Assembly (NCBI RefSeq): GCF_014930455.1
Contig: NZ_JAAIYO010000002.1
Span: 1 to 64,000, forward strand
Direction: 5' to 3'
DNA length: 64,000 nt
Source: Corallococcus soli
GTDB taxonomy: Bacteria > Myxococcota > Myxococcia > Myxococcales > Myxococcaceae
Both the position numbers and the translations under genes were made by a program. The notes under the pieces were generated by a model. That model did not search any database, was not told where the DNA came from, and worked only from the letters and a program-made list of their open reading frames with translations. Positions 1 through 8,374 of this stretch are shown piece by piece (within the stretch, counting starts at the first letter, position 1; each line of letters starts with the position of its first letter).

Positions 1-147
1 TCGAGCCTCGGAGAGGGAGGCGCCTGCCTCCTCGCGAGGCGTGACGACGACCCGTGCACCGTCGTCCGTCTGCAGGCGCACCACCCGCGTCGTCGCGCAG
101 CCCGACACGAGCAGTCCCAGCAGCAGCGCCCACCCCATCCGCGCCAT
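1..147 (-). CDS. Lipoprotein, N-terminal part (gene runs off the left edge)
   Basis: Only the first 49 codons lie in the window. They begin MARMGWALLLGLL and give a short signal peptide with a lipobox-like VSGC, so the mature protein should be lipid-anchored at Cys17. The residues that follow (ATTRVVRLQTDDG) resemble, from memory, the start of the lipoprotein toxins called SitA5 family in Myxococcus, which are moved between siblings by outer-membrane exchange. That family name rests on a short N-terminal resemblance only; the toxin end and any immunity gene would lie outside the window. It reads in the same direction as the S9 peptidase gene, 59 bp downstream of that gene's stop. A generic lipoprotein remains possible. 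Confidence 0.7.
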   Translation of the reverse strand, partial: MARMGWALLLGLLVSGCATTRVVRLQTDDGARVVVTPREEAGASLSEAR

Positions 148-206
148 GCTCGCCTCGCAGTCACGTCCGCCGCAGGCGTCACGGTAGCAGCAATCCCAAC
201 CACCCC

Positions 207-2441
207 TCAGCGAGGCACTCCCAATTCCCGGAGGAAGAACCGGCGCACGTCGTCCAGGTAGTAGCGGCCGGCGGGGCCGGTGGGGTTGTGTCCCTCTCCG
301 GGCATGATCAACAGGTCGAAGTGCTTGTTCGCGCGCACCAGCGCCTGGGCCATCCTCATCGTCGTGGACATCGTCGCGTTCACGTCGCTCGTGCCATGCA
401 TCATCTTGAGCGCGCCCTGGAGCCTCCCTGCCAGCGCTTCGTTGGCGCCCGCCGCGTAGCCCTCCGGGTTCTCCGACAGCAGGCCCATGTTCGGCTCGTT
501 GATGATGGCCTCCTCCGTCAGCGCCCCCGGGGCCCCCGCATAACCCGCCTTGAAGAACTCCGGCGCGGTCAGCATCCCCCGCAGCGCGAAGTACCCACCC
601 CAGGAATGCCCATGGATGCCCACCCGCTCCAGGTCCATGTAGGGACGGCTCGCGCCCGCCTGCTTCAGGGCCGTGACGTGGTCCGGAATTTCCGTCTGGC
701 CCACACGCCCGTAGTTCACGTCCTGGAAGGCCTTGCCCCGCCCCGGGGTGCCCCGGGCGTCCAACACCATGACGACGAACCCCATCTGCGCCAGGGAATG
801 GGCAATGAGGCCCTCGCCATTGCCCACGTACCCCCACGGCACCACCGAGATGAACGGCCCCGCGTAGATGACGTCGATGACCGGGTATCGCTTCTTCGGG
901 TCGAAGTCCCAGGGCTTGTACAGCACGCCATGCAGCGGCGTGGTGCCATCCGCCGCCTTCACCCGGAGGGGTTCCGGTGGCGCGTAGTGCAGCGCCGCCA
1001 ACGCGCTCACGTCCGCCTCCGCGCACCGGAACGCCTGCTTCCCGTCCGTGGACGCCACGTCCCAGGCCCTGGGGCGCTCCCGGCTGGAATGCGCATCCAC
1101 GAAGTACCGTGTGGAGGGAGACAGCCAGACCCGGTGCACGCCGGACTCTGGAGACAGGCGCTTCAGGTCCCCTCCTTTCAGCTCGGCCCGGTACAACAGC
1201 CGGTCGTAGGGTGCTTCCCGCTCGGCAGAGGCCATCACGAAGAGAGCATCCCCCCTGGGCGCGACCCCTACGACTTCGTGCACGGGAAACGACCCCCGGG
1301 TGACCTGTCGCACCCACTTGCCCGAATAGTCATACAAGTAGACGTGACGCCAGCCGTCCCGCTCCGACATCCAGAGGAAGTGCTGGGAGTCGGGCAGGGG
1401 CTTCACCTGTTGGGACCACCCCTCCAGCGCGAAGTCGAGCGCCCCCACGAAGCTCTCCGGCCGCTCCTCCCGCAGCACGCGGCGGCGCTTGCCCGTCGCC
1501 GGGTCCACGCCCACCAGGTCCAGGCGCTTGCCATTGCGTGAGAGGTGGAGCACCAGCGCCTCGCTCCCATCTGGACGCCAGCCCGCGAACCATTCGTAAC
1601 CTTCCGTCGCCTCGCGCGGCACGGCCGTCACCTGCCCCGTCTCCACCGTGACGAAGTGCAGCTCCTGGCGCATCAGCGGTGTGCCCGTCTTGGCATACGG
1701 CGCCCATGTCACCTTCTCCAGCGCGGTGCCGTAGTCGACCAGGGGAATGGGGTGCACGCCTCGCGTGTCCTCGCGCCACACCGCGACGAACCGGCCCTGG
1801 GGCGACCACGCGGCTTCGGGCACGCGCCAGGCATGGTCCTCCGTGCCGTCGCGCTCCACCCGCGTCCTTCCCCGGGCCTCCACCACCGCGAACCCCGCGT
1901 CCTTCTGGATTGCGATTGCCTTGCCATCCGGAGACAGGACATTGCCGGGAACGAGCGACAGTGCCTCCGGCGCCTCGGCGGCGAGCGCCACGACGCGACC
2001 CTCGGACAGTTCCAGCGAGAAGGCCTTCCCCTGCACGGAGAAGACGATCCCCCGGGCATCCGGTGTGAGCCGGAAGGGCATGAGGCCGGACAGCTTCACC
2101 GGCTTTCCCATCACCCGCGTCAGCTGGGTCCGCAGCGAGTGGGGAGACAGCAGCGGCCGCTGGGTCTTCTTCCGCGCATCGACCAGGACCCAGGTCTCCT
2201 GATGCGGGTCGCGCACGGACCAGTACACGAAGCGCTCCCCGTCCGGCAGCCACCGGGGGGGCGTCCGGGTCTCACGGATGCGAGCCGGCAGGTTGAACGA
2301 CGCATCGGAGAAGTCGAGCCGCTCCTGGAGTGGATCCAGGGCGTCCGCCGCCATCGCCCTCCAGGGGAGCAGCAGCCCCATGCCGAGCAGGAACAGCGAC
2401 CAGACGCGGAGCCGTGAGGCAATGGGACGGGACATGGGCAC
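207..2441 (-). CDS. Secreted S9 family peptidase (prolyl oligopeptidase / DPP IV type)
   Basis: A 744-residue serine peptidase expected to cut short peptides, often after proline, outside the cytoplasm. An N-terminal signal peptide (hydrophobic stretch at about residues 12-31, ending in AMA) is followed by a beta-propeller-like region (about 60-500) with repeated WSPQG/WRPDG-type blades. The C-terminal alpha/beta-hydrolase domain has the nucleophile elbow GHSWGG (Ser613), the acid in HGTSD (Asp686) and the base in GEGH (His718), so the triad is intact and the length is normal. An alternative start (MSRPIAS) lies two codons downstream. The gene is monocistronic or follows the decayed aminotransferase 28 bp upstream. 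Confidence 0.93.
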   Translation of the reverse strand: MPMSRPIASRLRVWSLFLLGMGLLLPWRAMAADALDPLQERLDFSDASFNLPARIRETRTPPRWLPDGERFVYWSVRDPHQETWVLVDARKKTQRPLLSPHSLRTQLTRVMGKPVKLSGLMPFRLTPDARGIVFSVQGKAFSLELSEGRVVALAAEAPEALSLVPGNVLSPDGKAIAIQKDAGFAVVEARGRTRVERDGTEDHAWRVPEAAWSPQGRFVAVWREDTRGVHPIPLVDYGTALEKVTWAPYAKTGTPLMRQELHFVTVETGQVTAVPREATEGYEWFAGWRPDGSEALVLHLSRNGKRLDLVGVDPATGKRRRVLREERPESFVGALDFALEGWSQQVKPLPDSQHFLWMSERDGWRHVYLYDYSGKWVRQVTRGSFPVHEVVGVAPRGDALFVMASAEREAPYDRLLYRAELKGGDLKRLSPESGVHRVWLSPSTRYFVDAHSSRERPRAWDVASTDGKQAFRCAEADVSALAALHYAPPEPLRVKAADGTTPLHGVLYKPWDFDPKKRYPVIDVIYAGPFISVVPWGYVGNGEGLIAHSLAQMGFVVMVLDARGTPGRGKAFQDVNYGRVGQTEIPDHVTALKQAGASRPYMDLERVGIHGHSWGGYFALRGMLTAPEFFKAGYAGAPGALTEEAIINEPNMGLLSENPEGYAAGANEALAGRLQGALKMMHGTSDVNATMSTTMRMAQALVRANKHFDLLIMPGEGHNPTGPAGRYYLDDVRRFFLRELGVPR

Positions 2442-2468
2442 CTGCCGGAGGACGGAAGGGAAGGGTGG

Positions 2469-3096
2469 TCAGCTCATGCGGCGCGGTGCCGGTGCCGTGA
2501 CATCCAGCAGCTCGGCCAGGGTCTTCAGGCCCCGCTCCAGCTCCGCTCGGGAGCTGGCCGCGCCCAGGGACACCCGGAGGGCATTGGGCGCATGGCCGGG
2601 CAGGGCCGCGAACAGGTGCGCGGGCCCCAGGAGCACGTCCCTCGCGGCGGCCTGCTCCACCAGCTCCGTGGCCCTCCGGTGCTCGGGGATGGGCATCCAC
2701 AGGAAGTACGCGGTGGCGTGCGCGAGGTACGGATGGCCCTTCAGCACCTTCGTCGCCAGGGCCTGACGGGCCGAGGCCTCCGCCCGGCGCGCATCGCGAA
2801 GAGCCACCGCCGTGCCGTCCGCCATCCACTGCGAGGCAAGCTCCTGCATCAGGGGAGACCCGGACCAGACCGTCGCCGCCGCGGCCTCCTCCAGGGCCCG
2901 GCGGGCCTCGGCGGGCGCCCGGATGTAGCCGATGCGCAACGCGGGCAGGGTCGCCTTGGACAGGCTTCCAATGTGATACGTCCGCGCGGGCTCCAGCGCC
3001 GCCAGGGGCGGAGGGGCCTTCGCGACGAGCGGCGCCAACGCCCCGTTCTCGATGATGGTGACGTCGTGCTCGCGGCAGACCTCGTACCATGACAAT
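2469..3096 (-). pseudogene. MocR/PdxR-type PLP aminotransferase, C-terminal remnant
   Basis: About 209 codons with clear fold-type I aminotransferase sequence. They start at SWYEVCREHDVTIIENG, include the PLP-lysine region (HIGSLSKATLPALRIGYI) and end in the usual small C-terminal domain. The N-terminal half of the aminotransferase domain, and any GntR winged helix, is missing. In this frame nothing upstream resembles the family and there is no credible start next to the break. The homology begins about 50 bp from the stop of the next gene (3149). I read this as a truncated pseudogene left by a deletion. A short functional protein is unlikely because the PLP-phosphate and substrate-binding N-terminal part is absent. 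Confidence 0.75.
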
Positions 3097-3148
3097 CCAC
3101 GGGACCCATCCGGGCCCCCTTGGGGACCCGGAGTGTTGGCTGGGAGGC

Positions 3149-4474
3149 TCAGTCCTCCGTGAGGAGGAGGCTCCAGAGCAGGACCTTCTTCTTGCCAGGA
3201 GGGCGGTGCAGGCAGCGGACCGGGCCGTCCTGGGAGGCGACGAACACGATGGCGCCGGAGTGCTGGTTGGCGAAGACGGCCGCGGCGCGGTGGCGTGAGC
3301 CGTGCTGGCTGATGGGGTAGTGCGGCCCGGGGCGCCCGTGGAGCGTGCGCGCCTCGAACACCTGGGGCGGTCCGCTGCGCGGGATGGCGATCTGATACCC
3401 CGCGCAGACCACCTCCAGTTCCGGCCCCAGCACCAGCGCGTTGTCCACCGCGGTGAGCTGCCCGATGCTCTCCACCAGCGCCTGGAAGTCGCTCTCCGTC
3501 GCCTTGTCGTCGTGTTCGGCGGCGGCCTTCTTCAGCTCCCGGTCCTCCGGCGGCTCCGCCTCCGACGCGCTCTTTCCGGACTCCGCGCGCCAGGCGCCGT
3601 TGATGAGCTCCGCCCGCGCCTGCACGAAGCGCTGCAAGCGCTCCCGCAGGAGCGAGCCCTGCTCCGATGGCAGGCTGTATTTGCCGCGCGTGCGGAAGCG
3701 GTCCAGGTCGTGCTGCTTGGGCAGGAAGGCAATCAGCCCGCCGTGGTGCAGCGCGGCCATCTTCCGGATGAGGCCGTGCACCGCGTTGGACACGTACCAC
3801 TCGCGGTTGCCGCCCATCAGCGGCTGCACCTTGGGCAGCGACTCCACCAGGGTGGCGCAGTGCTCCATCAGCGCCGAGCGCACCATGCTGTCCTCGTGGA
3901 AGAGCAGGTCGTGCAGGGCCACGCGCCGGCCCGGGGGCACCGGGGCGCCCTGCTCGTAGCGGAACACCTCGCGGCCCTGCGTGCTCACCACCAAGTGGCC
4001 CGGCTCCGGCGCGTGGAGGATGAAGACGTCCTCCTCTCCCTCCGCGTGGAACTCCGTGTACTCCACCCGCCGCGCCAGCCCCTGGATGCGCAGCTTGCCG
4101 TCGCGCGGCCCCACCACCACCGCCGTCCGGGGCAGGTGCGCCGCGGGCGCCAGCTTCACCAGCGCCTCCACGCTGAAGTCCGTGATGCTCGACTTGGGCT
4201 CCAGGGGCAGCGTCTCCCACGCCTTGCGGTGGCCCCTCACGCCGCCGATGAAGACCGTCTCCCGCACGGCCTGGAGGCCCGGCAGCCCCTGCGCGTGGTA
4301 GGCGATGCGCACGCGCGTGGCCTCGCCCTCCTCCCGGCCCAGGCTCGCGAAGAAGACCGTGTCCGCCAGGACGACCAGCAGGCGCAACGTCGGCTCGGCC
4401 ACGGGCGTCTTGGCGAACTGGCGCAGCCAGCTGCGCAGGGCTTCTCCGGGATATTGCAGGCCGGGTTCATCCAT
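3149..4474 (-). CDS. DACNV-type protein with C-terminal DisA_N-like (diadenylate cyclase fold) domain
   Basis: A 441-residue cytoplasmic protein with no signal or membrane span. The last 120 residues match the DisA_N/DAC fold: VDNALV (343-348) stands where c-di-AMP synthases have DGA, and GSRHRAA (392-398) followed by a Q-D-G strand stands for the family's GTRHRAA...SE. The DGA-to-DNA change and loss of the later SE suggest weak or no cyclase activity. A role in nucleotide sensing, as proposed for DACNV proteins, is an inference. The first 300 residues are not otherwise recognised. A charged, probably disordered stretch lies at about 300-330. The gene stands alone on the minus strand. Confidence 0.7.
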   Translation of the reverse strand: MDEPGLQYPGEALRSWLRQFAKTPVAEPTLRLLVVLADTVFFASLGREEGEATRVRIAYHAQGLPGLQAVRETVFIGGVRGHRKAWETLPLEPKSSITDFSVEALVKLAPAAHLPRTAVVVGPRDGKLRIQGLARRVEYTEFHAEGEEDVFILHAPEPGHLVVSTQGREVFRYEQGAPVPPGRRVALHDLLFHEDSMVRSALMEHCATLVESLPKVQPLMGGNREWYVSNAVHGLIRKMAALHHGGLIAFLPKQHDLDRFRTRGKYSLPSEQGSLLRERLQRFVQARAELINGAWRAESGKSASEAEPPEDRELKKAAAEHDDKATESDFQALVESIGQLTAVDNALVLGPELEVVCAGYQIAIPRSGPPQVFEARTLHGRPGPHYPISQHGSRHRAAAVFANQHSGAIVFVASQDGPVRCLHRPPGKKKVLLWSLLLTED

Positions 4475-4592
4475 CGGGCGCGCAGCATACCCACGCCTTC
4501 CAGCTTCCCAATGGAAGTCGCGTCACCGCCGCACCGCGCCGTCGGCTTTCCATCCTCGCCCGCGCGAACCCGACCTGTAGCACCGGGTGTCG

Positions 4593-4895
4593 CTACTCCT
4601 CGATGGATGGCTGGAGCGTGCCGAACCGCTCCACGCCCTGGTCCAGCGCCGAGCGCACCGCGTGCAACAGCGCGCCATCCGACATCCGCCGCACCAGGAC
4701 GAGGCGGGACGTCACGAAGGACGGCGCTCCGCCCAGCCGCGCCTCCAGTGCCTCCAGCGTCTGCACGGTGAGGACGAAGCTGCGCCCGTCGCGCAGCCGC
4801 ACCACCACGTCACGGGAGCCCTCGAAGGGCAGGCCCGCGTCGTCGGCCACGAGCAGGGTGGCGATCCGTTCGTCCTCGGTGTCGATGGACCGCAT
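4593..4895 (-). CDS. Small hypothetical protein
   Basis: About 100 residues starting MRSIDTEDER. The protein is acidic-amphipathic, with no signal, membrane span or recognised motif. The central DVVVRLRDGRSFVLTVQTLEALEARL suggests a small alpha/beta fold. The start at 4895 was preferred over upstream in-frame ATGs (4925, 4949) because a GGGAG-type ribosome site precedes it and the residues before it are low-complexity and Arg-rich. The divergent DedA-like gene begins 190 bp away. Function unknown. Confidence 0.55.
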   Translation of the reverse strand: MRSIDTEDERIATLLVADDAGLPFEGSRDVVVRLRDGRSFVLTVQTLEALEARLGGAPSFVTSRLVLVRRMSDGALLHAVRSALDQGVERFGTLQPSIEE

Positions 4896-5084
4896 GCCTG
4901 TCCGCTCCCGGGAAGGTCGTCGCATGCCCGGGAGAGTGGGGACCCCCACCCGCGCCTACAACCCGTCCCTCGCGCTGGCCCCCGGGGACGGACACGCCTT
5001 CACCCTGGAGGGCAGGGCGGCGGGCAGGGCCCGACACGGCGGACGAGACGCAGGGCCAGCGCGGGTGTATGGCCCGGACCAACC

Positions 5085-5564
5085 ATGCCCGTGCCCGCCG
5101 AGCCGACCACGCTGTCCACCTGGGGCCTGCCCGGGATGTTCTTCGTCGCCATGCTGGCGGGCTCCGTGGTGCCGGTGCCCTCCGAGGCGATGCTCGCCGC
5201 GCTCATCTACAATGGCACCCCACCCCTCACCGCCACCGTGGTGGCCACCGTGGGCAACGTGCTGGGCGCGGTGACGCTCTACATCCTGGGCCAGTGGGTG
5301 TCGCGCGGCGGCGGCGGGCCCGTGGGCCGCTGGTTCTCGCGCAGGCGTCAGAAGGAAGGCCCCCGCATGGAGCGCATCGAAGCGAACCTGCGCACCTGGG
5401 GCGCCCCCGCGCTCCTCATGTCGTGGCTGCCCATCCTGGGCGACGCGTTCGTCATCGCCGGCGGCTTCGTGGGCGTGCGCCCCGTGCCGTTCGTCTTCTT
5501 CGTCACCCTGGGCAAGGGCATCCGCTACACCTTCGTCGCGCTCTCCACCGCCGCCGCCATGTAA
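5085..5564 (+). CDS. DedA/YqaA family (SNARE-associated) membrane protein
   Basis: A 159-residue integral membrane protein of the small YqaA subgroup of the DedA/VTT superfamily. Visible marks are GSVVPVPSEAMLAALI near the N-terminus, the GNVLGAVTLYILGQW helix, a cytoplasmic basic loop (about residues 75-100) and the ALLMSWLPILGDAFVIAGGFVGV re-entrant/helix block followed by GKGIRYTF. Members are thought to act in lipid or proton-linked membrane transport; no substrate can be named here. The start ATG at 5085 fits the family N-terminus. The gene is transcribed away from the hypothetical at 4593 and ends 173 bp before the nuclease-like lipoprotein gene. Confidence 0.82.
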   Translation: MPVPAEPTTLSTWGLPGMFFVAMLAGSVVPVPSEAMLAALIYNGTPPLTATVVATVGNVLGAVTLYILGQWVSRGGGGPVGRWFSRRRQKEGPRMERIEANLRTWGAPALLMSWLPILGDAFVIAGGFVGVRPVPFVFFVTLGKGIRYTFVALSTAAAM

Positions 5565-5737
5565 CATTGTGTAATAATGCGGCGGGCTGTTGACAGCCGG
5601 TTCACGCAACGTTTCGGAGTTTGTGACGGAGATGCGCGCAACGCCTCGTGTACGCGGAATACTGCGTGCGCGGCGCTGCCGTGACGTCCCAGACCCCTAC
5701 GGCTCCTGGTTCTCTGCCGGGAGCAGGATGAAACATC

Positions 5738-7456
5738 GTGAGCCTGAAACAAGACCTCTTCCGGCGGCCTGCCGCCTCCTGGCGAACGTGGTCCTTGACG
5801 CTTCTGTGCGCGGCGCTGACCGCGTGCGGGGGGCCGGTGGAGTCGCAGGAGACCGCGCCCGAGCTGGCCACGCGTGAGGACGGGCTGGCCAACGTCCGCC
5901 TGCGGCTGATGGCGGCCAACATCACCAGCGGCAACGGCCAGGACTACGACCCGGGCCACGGCATCCGCATCTTCCAGGGCACCGACGCCGACGTCGTGAT
6001 GATCCAGGAATTCAATTACAAGACGGACTCGGCGGCGGACCTCCGCAGCTTCGTGGACACCGCCTTCGGCACCGGCTTCTCGTACTACCGGGAGGCGGGG
6101 GCGCAGATTCCCAACGGCATCATCAGCCGCTACCCCATCATCGCCGCGGGCGAGTGGGACGACACGCAGGTGTCCAACCGCGACTTCGCGTGGGCGCGCA
6201 TCAACATCCCGGGGCCCAAGGACCTGTGGGTGGTGAGCGTGCACCTGCTCACGAGCGGCTCTGGCGTGCGCAACACGGAGGCGTCCAACCTGGTGCGGTT
6301 CATCAACGCCAACGTGCCGGCGGGGGACTTCCTGGCCATTGGCGGCGACTTCAACACCGGCAGCCGCAACGAGGCCACCTTCAGCACCTTCTCCAGCGTG
6401 GTGTCCACGGCGTCGCCGTATCCGGCGGACCGCAACGGCAACACCAACACCAACGCGGGCCGCAACTCGCCGTATGACCACGTGCTGGTGGACAACGACC
6501 TGCGCGCCTACCAGACGTCGGTCATCATGGGCTCCAGCACCTTCGCCAATGGGCTCGTCCTGGACACGCGGGTGTATTCGCCCCTGTCGGACATCTCTCC
6601 CGCGCTGTCGGGGGACAGCGGCGCCTCCGGGATGCAGCACATGGGCGTCATCAAGGACTTCCTCATCCCGGGGGACGGCACGACCTCCAGCTCCGTGACG
6701 GTGCTGTCGCCCAACGGTGGCGAGAGCTGGACGGGGGGCTCCGCGCGCACCATCAGCTGGACGGCGTCCGGCATCTCCAACGTGAAGGTGGAGTATTCGC
6801 TCAACGGCTCCACCTGGACGACGGTGACGACGAGCACGAGCGCGGCCTCCGGCAGCGTGGCGTGGACGGTGCCCGGCACCGCCAGCACCAGCGCCTGGGT
6901 GCGGGTGAGCGACGCGAGCAACGCCGCCCTCAACGACCTGAGCAACGGCGCCTTCGCCATCACGACGGGCGGCGGCTCGGGCGGCACCGGGCAGGTGTTC
7001 ATCAACGAGGTGCTGCTGAACGAGGCGGGCTCGGACGTGAACGGCGAGTTCGTGGAGCTGGTGAACACCGGCACGGCGGCGGTGGACCTGAGCGGCTACA
7101 CGCTGTCGGACAGCGCGAGCGTGCGGCACACCTTCCCGAGCGGCACCACGGTGGCGGCGGGCAAGGCGGTGGTGGTGTTCGGCGGCGCGTCAGGCATTCC
7201 GTCCGGCACGGTGGGCGCGACGGCGGCGACCACGGGCACGCTGGGCCTGTCGAACAGCGGTGACACCGTGACGCTGAAGAGCGCGTCGGGCGCGACGGTG
7301 GATTCGGCCACCTTCGCTTCGGGGCTCGCGGGCACGGACGGCGTGTCCGCCAACCGCAGCCCGGACGTGACCGCCGGCGCGGGCTTCGCGCTGCACTCGG
7401 CGGTGTCGGGGACCAGCAACTCGCCCGGCAGGCGCGCCAACGGTTCGGCCTACTAG
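5738..7456 (+). CDS. Lipoprotein with endonuclease/exonuclease/phosphatase domain and lamin-tail domain
   Basis: A 572-residue exported protein starting at GTG, with a lipobox (ALTAC, Cys29). Residues about 50-300 form an EEP (DNase I-like) domain: RLMAANITSGN at the start, VMIQEFNY with the metal-binding Glu, GGDFNTG with the catalytic Asp/Asn, and a closing HMGV. A beta-sandwich linker of the Kre9/Ser-Thr-rich type follows (about 325-405; SPNGGESWTGG...ISW). The C-terminus is a lamin-tail domain (about 423-535; FINEVLLNE...EFVELVNTG). Surface-exposed phosphodiesterase or nuclease activity is the likely role, with the tail domain binding DNA or another ligand. It is followed by a strong terminator. 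Confidence 0.85.
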   Translation: MSLKQDLFRRPAASWRTWSLTLLCAALTACGGPVESQETAPELATREDGLANVRLRLMAANITSGNGQDYDPGHGIRIFQGTDADVVMIQEFNYKTDSAADLRSFVDTAFGTGFSYYREAGAQIPNGIISRYPIIAAGEWDDTQVSNRDFAWARINIPGPKDLWVVSVHLLTSGSGVRNTEASNLVRFINANVPAGDFLAIGGDFNTGSRNEATFSTFSSVVSTASPYPADRNGNTNTNAGRNSPYDHVLVDNDLRAYQTSVIMGSSTFANGLVLDTRVYSPLSDISPALSGDSGASGMQHMGVIKDFLIPGDGTTSSSVTVLSPNGGESWTGGSARTISWTASGISNVKVEYSLNGSTWTTVTTSTSAASGSVAWTVPGTASTSAWVRVSDASNAALNDLSNGAFAITTGGGSGGTGQVFINEVLLNEAGSDVNGEFVELVNTGTAAVDLSGYTLSDSASVRHTFPSGTTVAAGKAVVVFGGASGIPSGTVGATAATTGTLGLSNSGDTVTLKSASGATVDSATFASGLAGTDGVSANRSPDVTAGAGFALHSAVSGTSNSPGRRANGSAY

Positions 7457-7472
7457 AAGGACTCGGTGGCAG

Positions 7473-7528
7473 CCGGGCCCGGACGGGTCGCCTCCAGGGG
7501 CGGTCTTTCGGGCCCGGTTTTTATTTTT
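7473..7528 (+). terminator. Rho-independent terminator after the EEP/lamin-tail gene
   Basis: The arms CCGGGCCCG (7473-7481) and CGGGCCCGG (7509-7517) can pair. The second arm is followed at once by a T-rich run (TTTTTATTTTT, 7518-7528), rare in this GC-rich window. It lies 17 bp after the stop codon at 7456. Confidence 0.7.
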
Positions 7529-7612
7529 GGGGGCGGCCCCGGGGCGGTCCGTTGATGAACACCCGCGGCGAGGACCGCGACGGGGCAGGGGATGAACTGG
7601 GAGAGTGGTCCC

Positions 7613-8233
7613 ATGCTGAAGGTCCACCACCTCAACGAATCGCGCTCGCAGCGCATCCTCTGGCTCCTGGAGGAGCTGGGGCTGGATTACGAAATCGTCC
7701 GCTACCAGCGCGACCCGAAGACGCGGCTGGCCCCGCCGGAGCTCAAGGCCGTGCATCCCCTGGGCAAGTCGCCGGTGGTGGAGGACGACGGCCGCGTGCT
7801 GGCCGAGTCCGGGGCCATCATCGAGACGCTCATCCGCCGCCACGGGAAGGGACGGCTCGCGCCCGCGCCGGAGGACCAGGACGCGTACACGCACTGGCTG
7901 CACTTCGCGGAGGGCTCCGCGATGCTGCCCGTGATGCAGCTGCTCTACGTGAAGCGGCTGGGTGAGGCCGGAGCGCCCCTGATGCCGCGCATCGACTCCG
8001 AGCTGAAGAACCACCTGGGCTACATGGAGGGCGCGCTCCAGGGCCGCGAGTACCTGGTGGGCCAGGCGCTGAGCGGCGCGGACATCCAGAACAGCTTCGT
8101 GCTGGAGTCGGCGCGGGCATTCCGGTTGCTCGGGGAGTATCCGAACCTGACGGCCTATCTGGACCGCCTGCACGCACGCCCCGCGTACCAGCGCGCCGTG
8201 GAGAAGGGCGGCCCCTACGCGCTGGGCCGTTGA
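7613..8233 (+). CDS. Glutathione S-transferase family protein
   Basis: A 206-residue cytoplasmic GST. The N-terminal thioredoxin-like half (1-80) has LKVHHLNESRSQRILWLLEEL with the Ser that usually activates glutathione, the cis-Pro loop GKSPVVEDDG and the SGAI glutathione-binding turn. The all-helical C-terminal half has the GADIQNSFVLE N-capping box (Asp in GADI) and ends at PAYQRAVEK. The start at 7613 was chosen because GGGAGA lies 8 bp upstream; an in-frame ATG at 7592 would add seven non-homologous residues. The actual substrate cannot be told. Confidence 0.9.
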   Translation: MLKVHHLNESRSQRILWLLEELGLDYEIVRYQRDPKTRLAPPELKAVHPLGKSPVVEDDGRVLAESGAIIETLIRRHGKGRLAPAPEDQDAYTHWLHFAEGSAMLPVMQLLYVKRLGEAGAPLMPRIDSELKNHLGYMEGALQGREYLVGQALSGADIQNSFVLESARAFRLLGEYPNLTAYLDRLHARPAYQRAVEKGGPYALGR

Positions 8234-8374
8234 ACACGGTGGGCCCGGGGGCGTCTGCCCGGGCATGAAGGACCTCCCCGTCCGTACCTCCCCACGTGGG
8301 CACGACCGCGCGCGGCTTGAGTCCCCTGCGCGCGCGCGATAGCCACGTCCCCGTCACGTCCTACTGGAGCCTCC

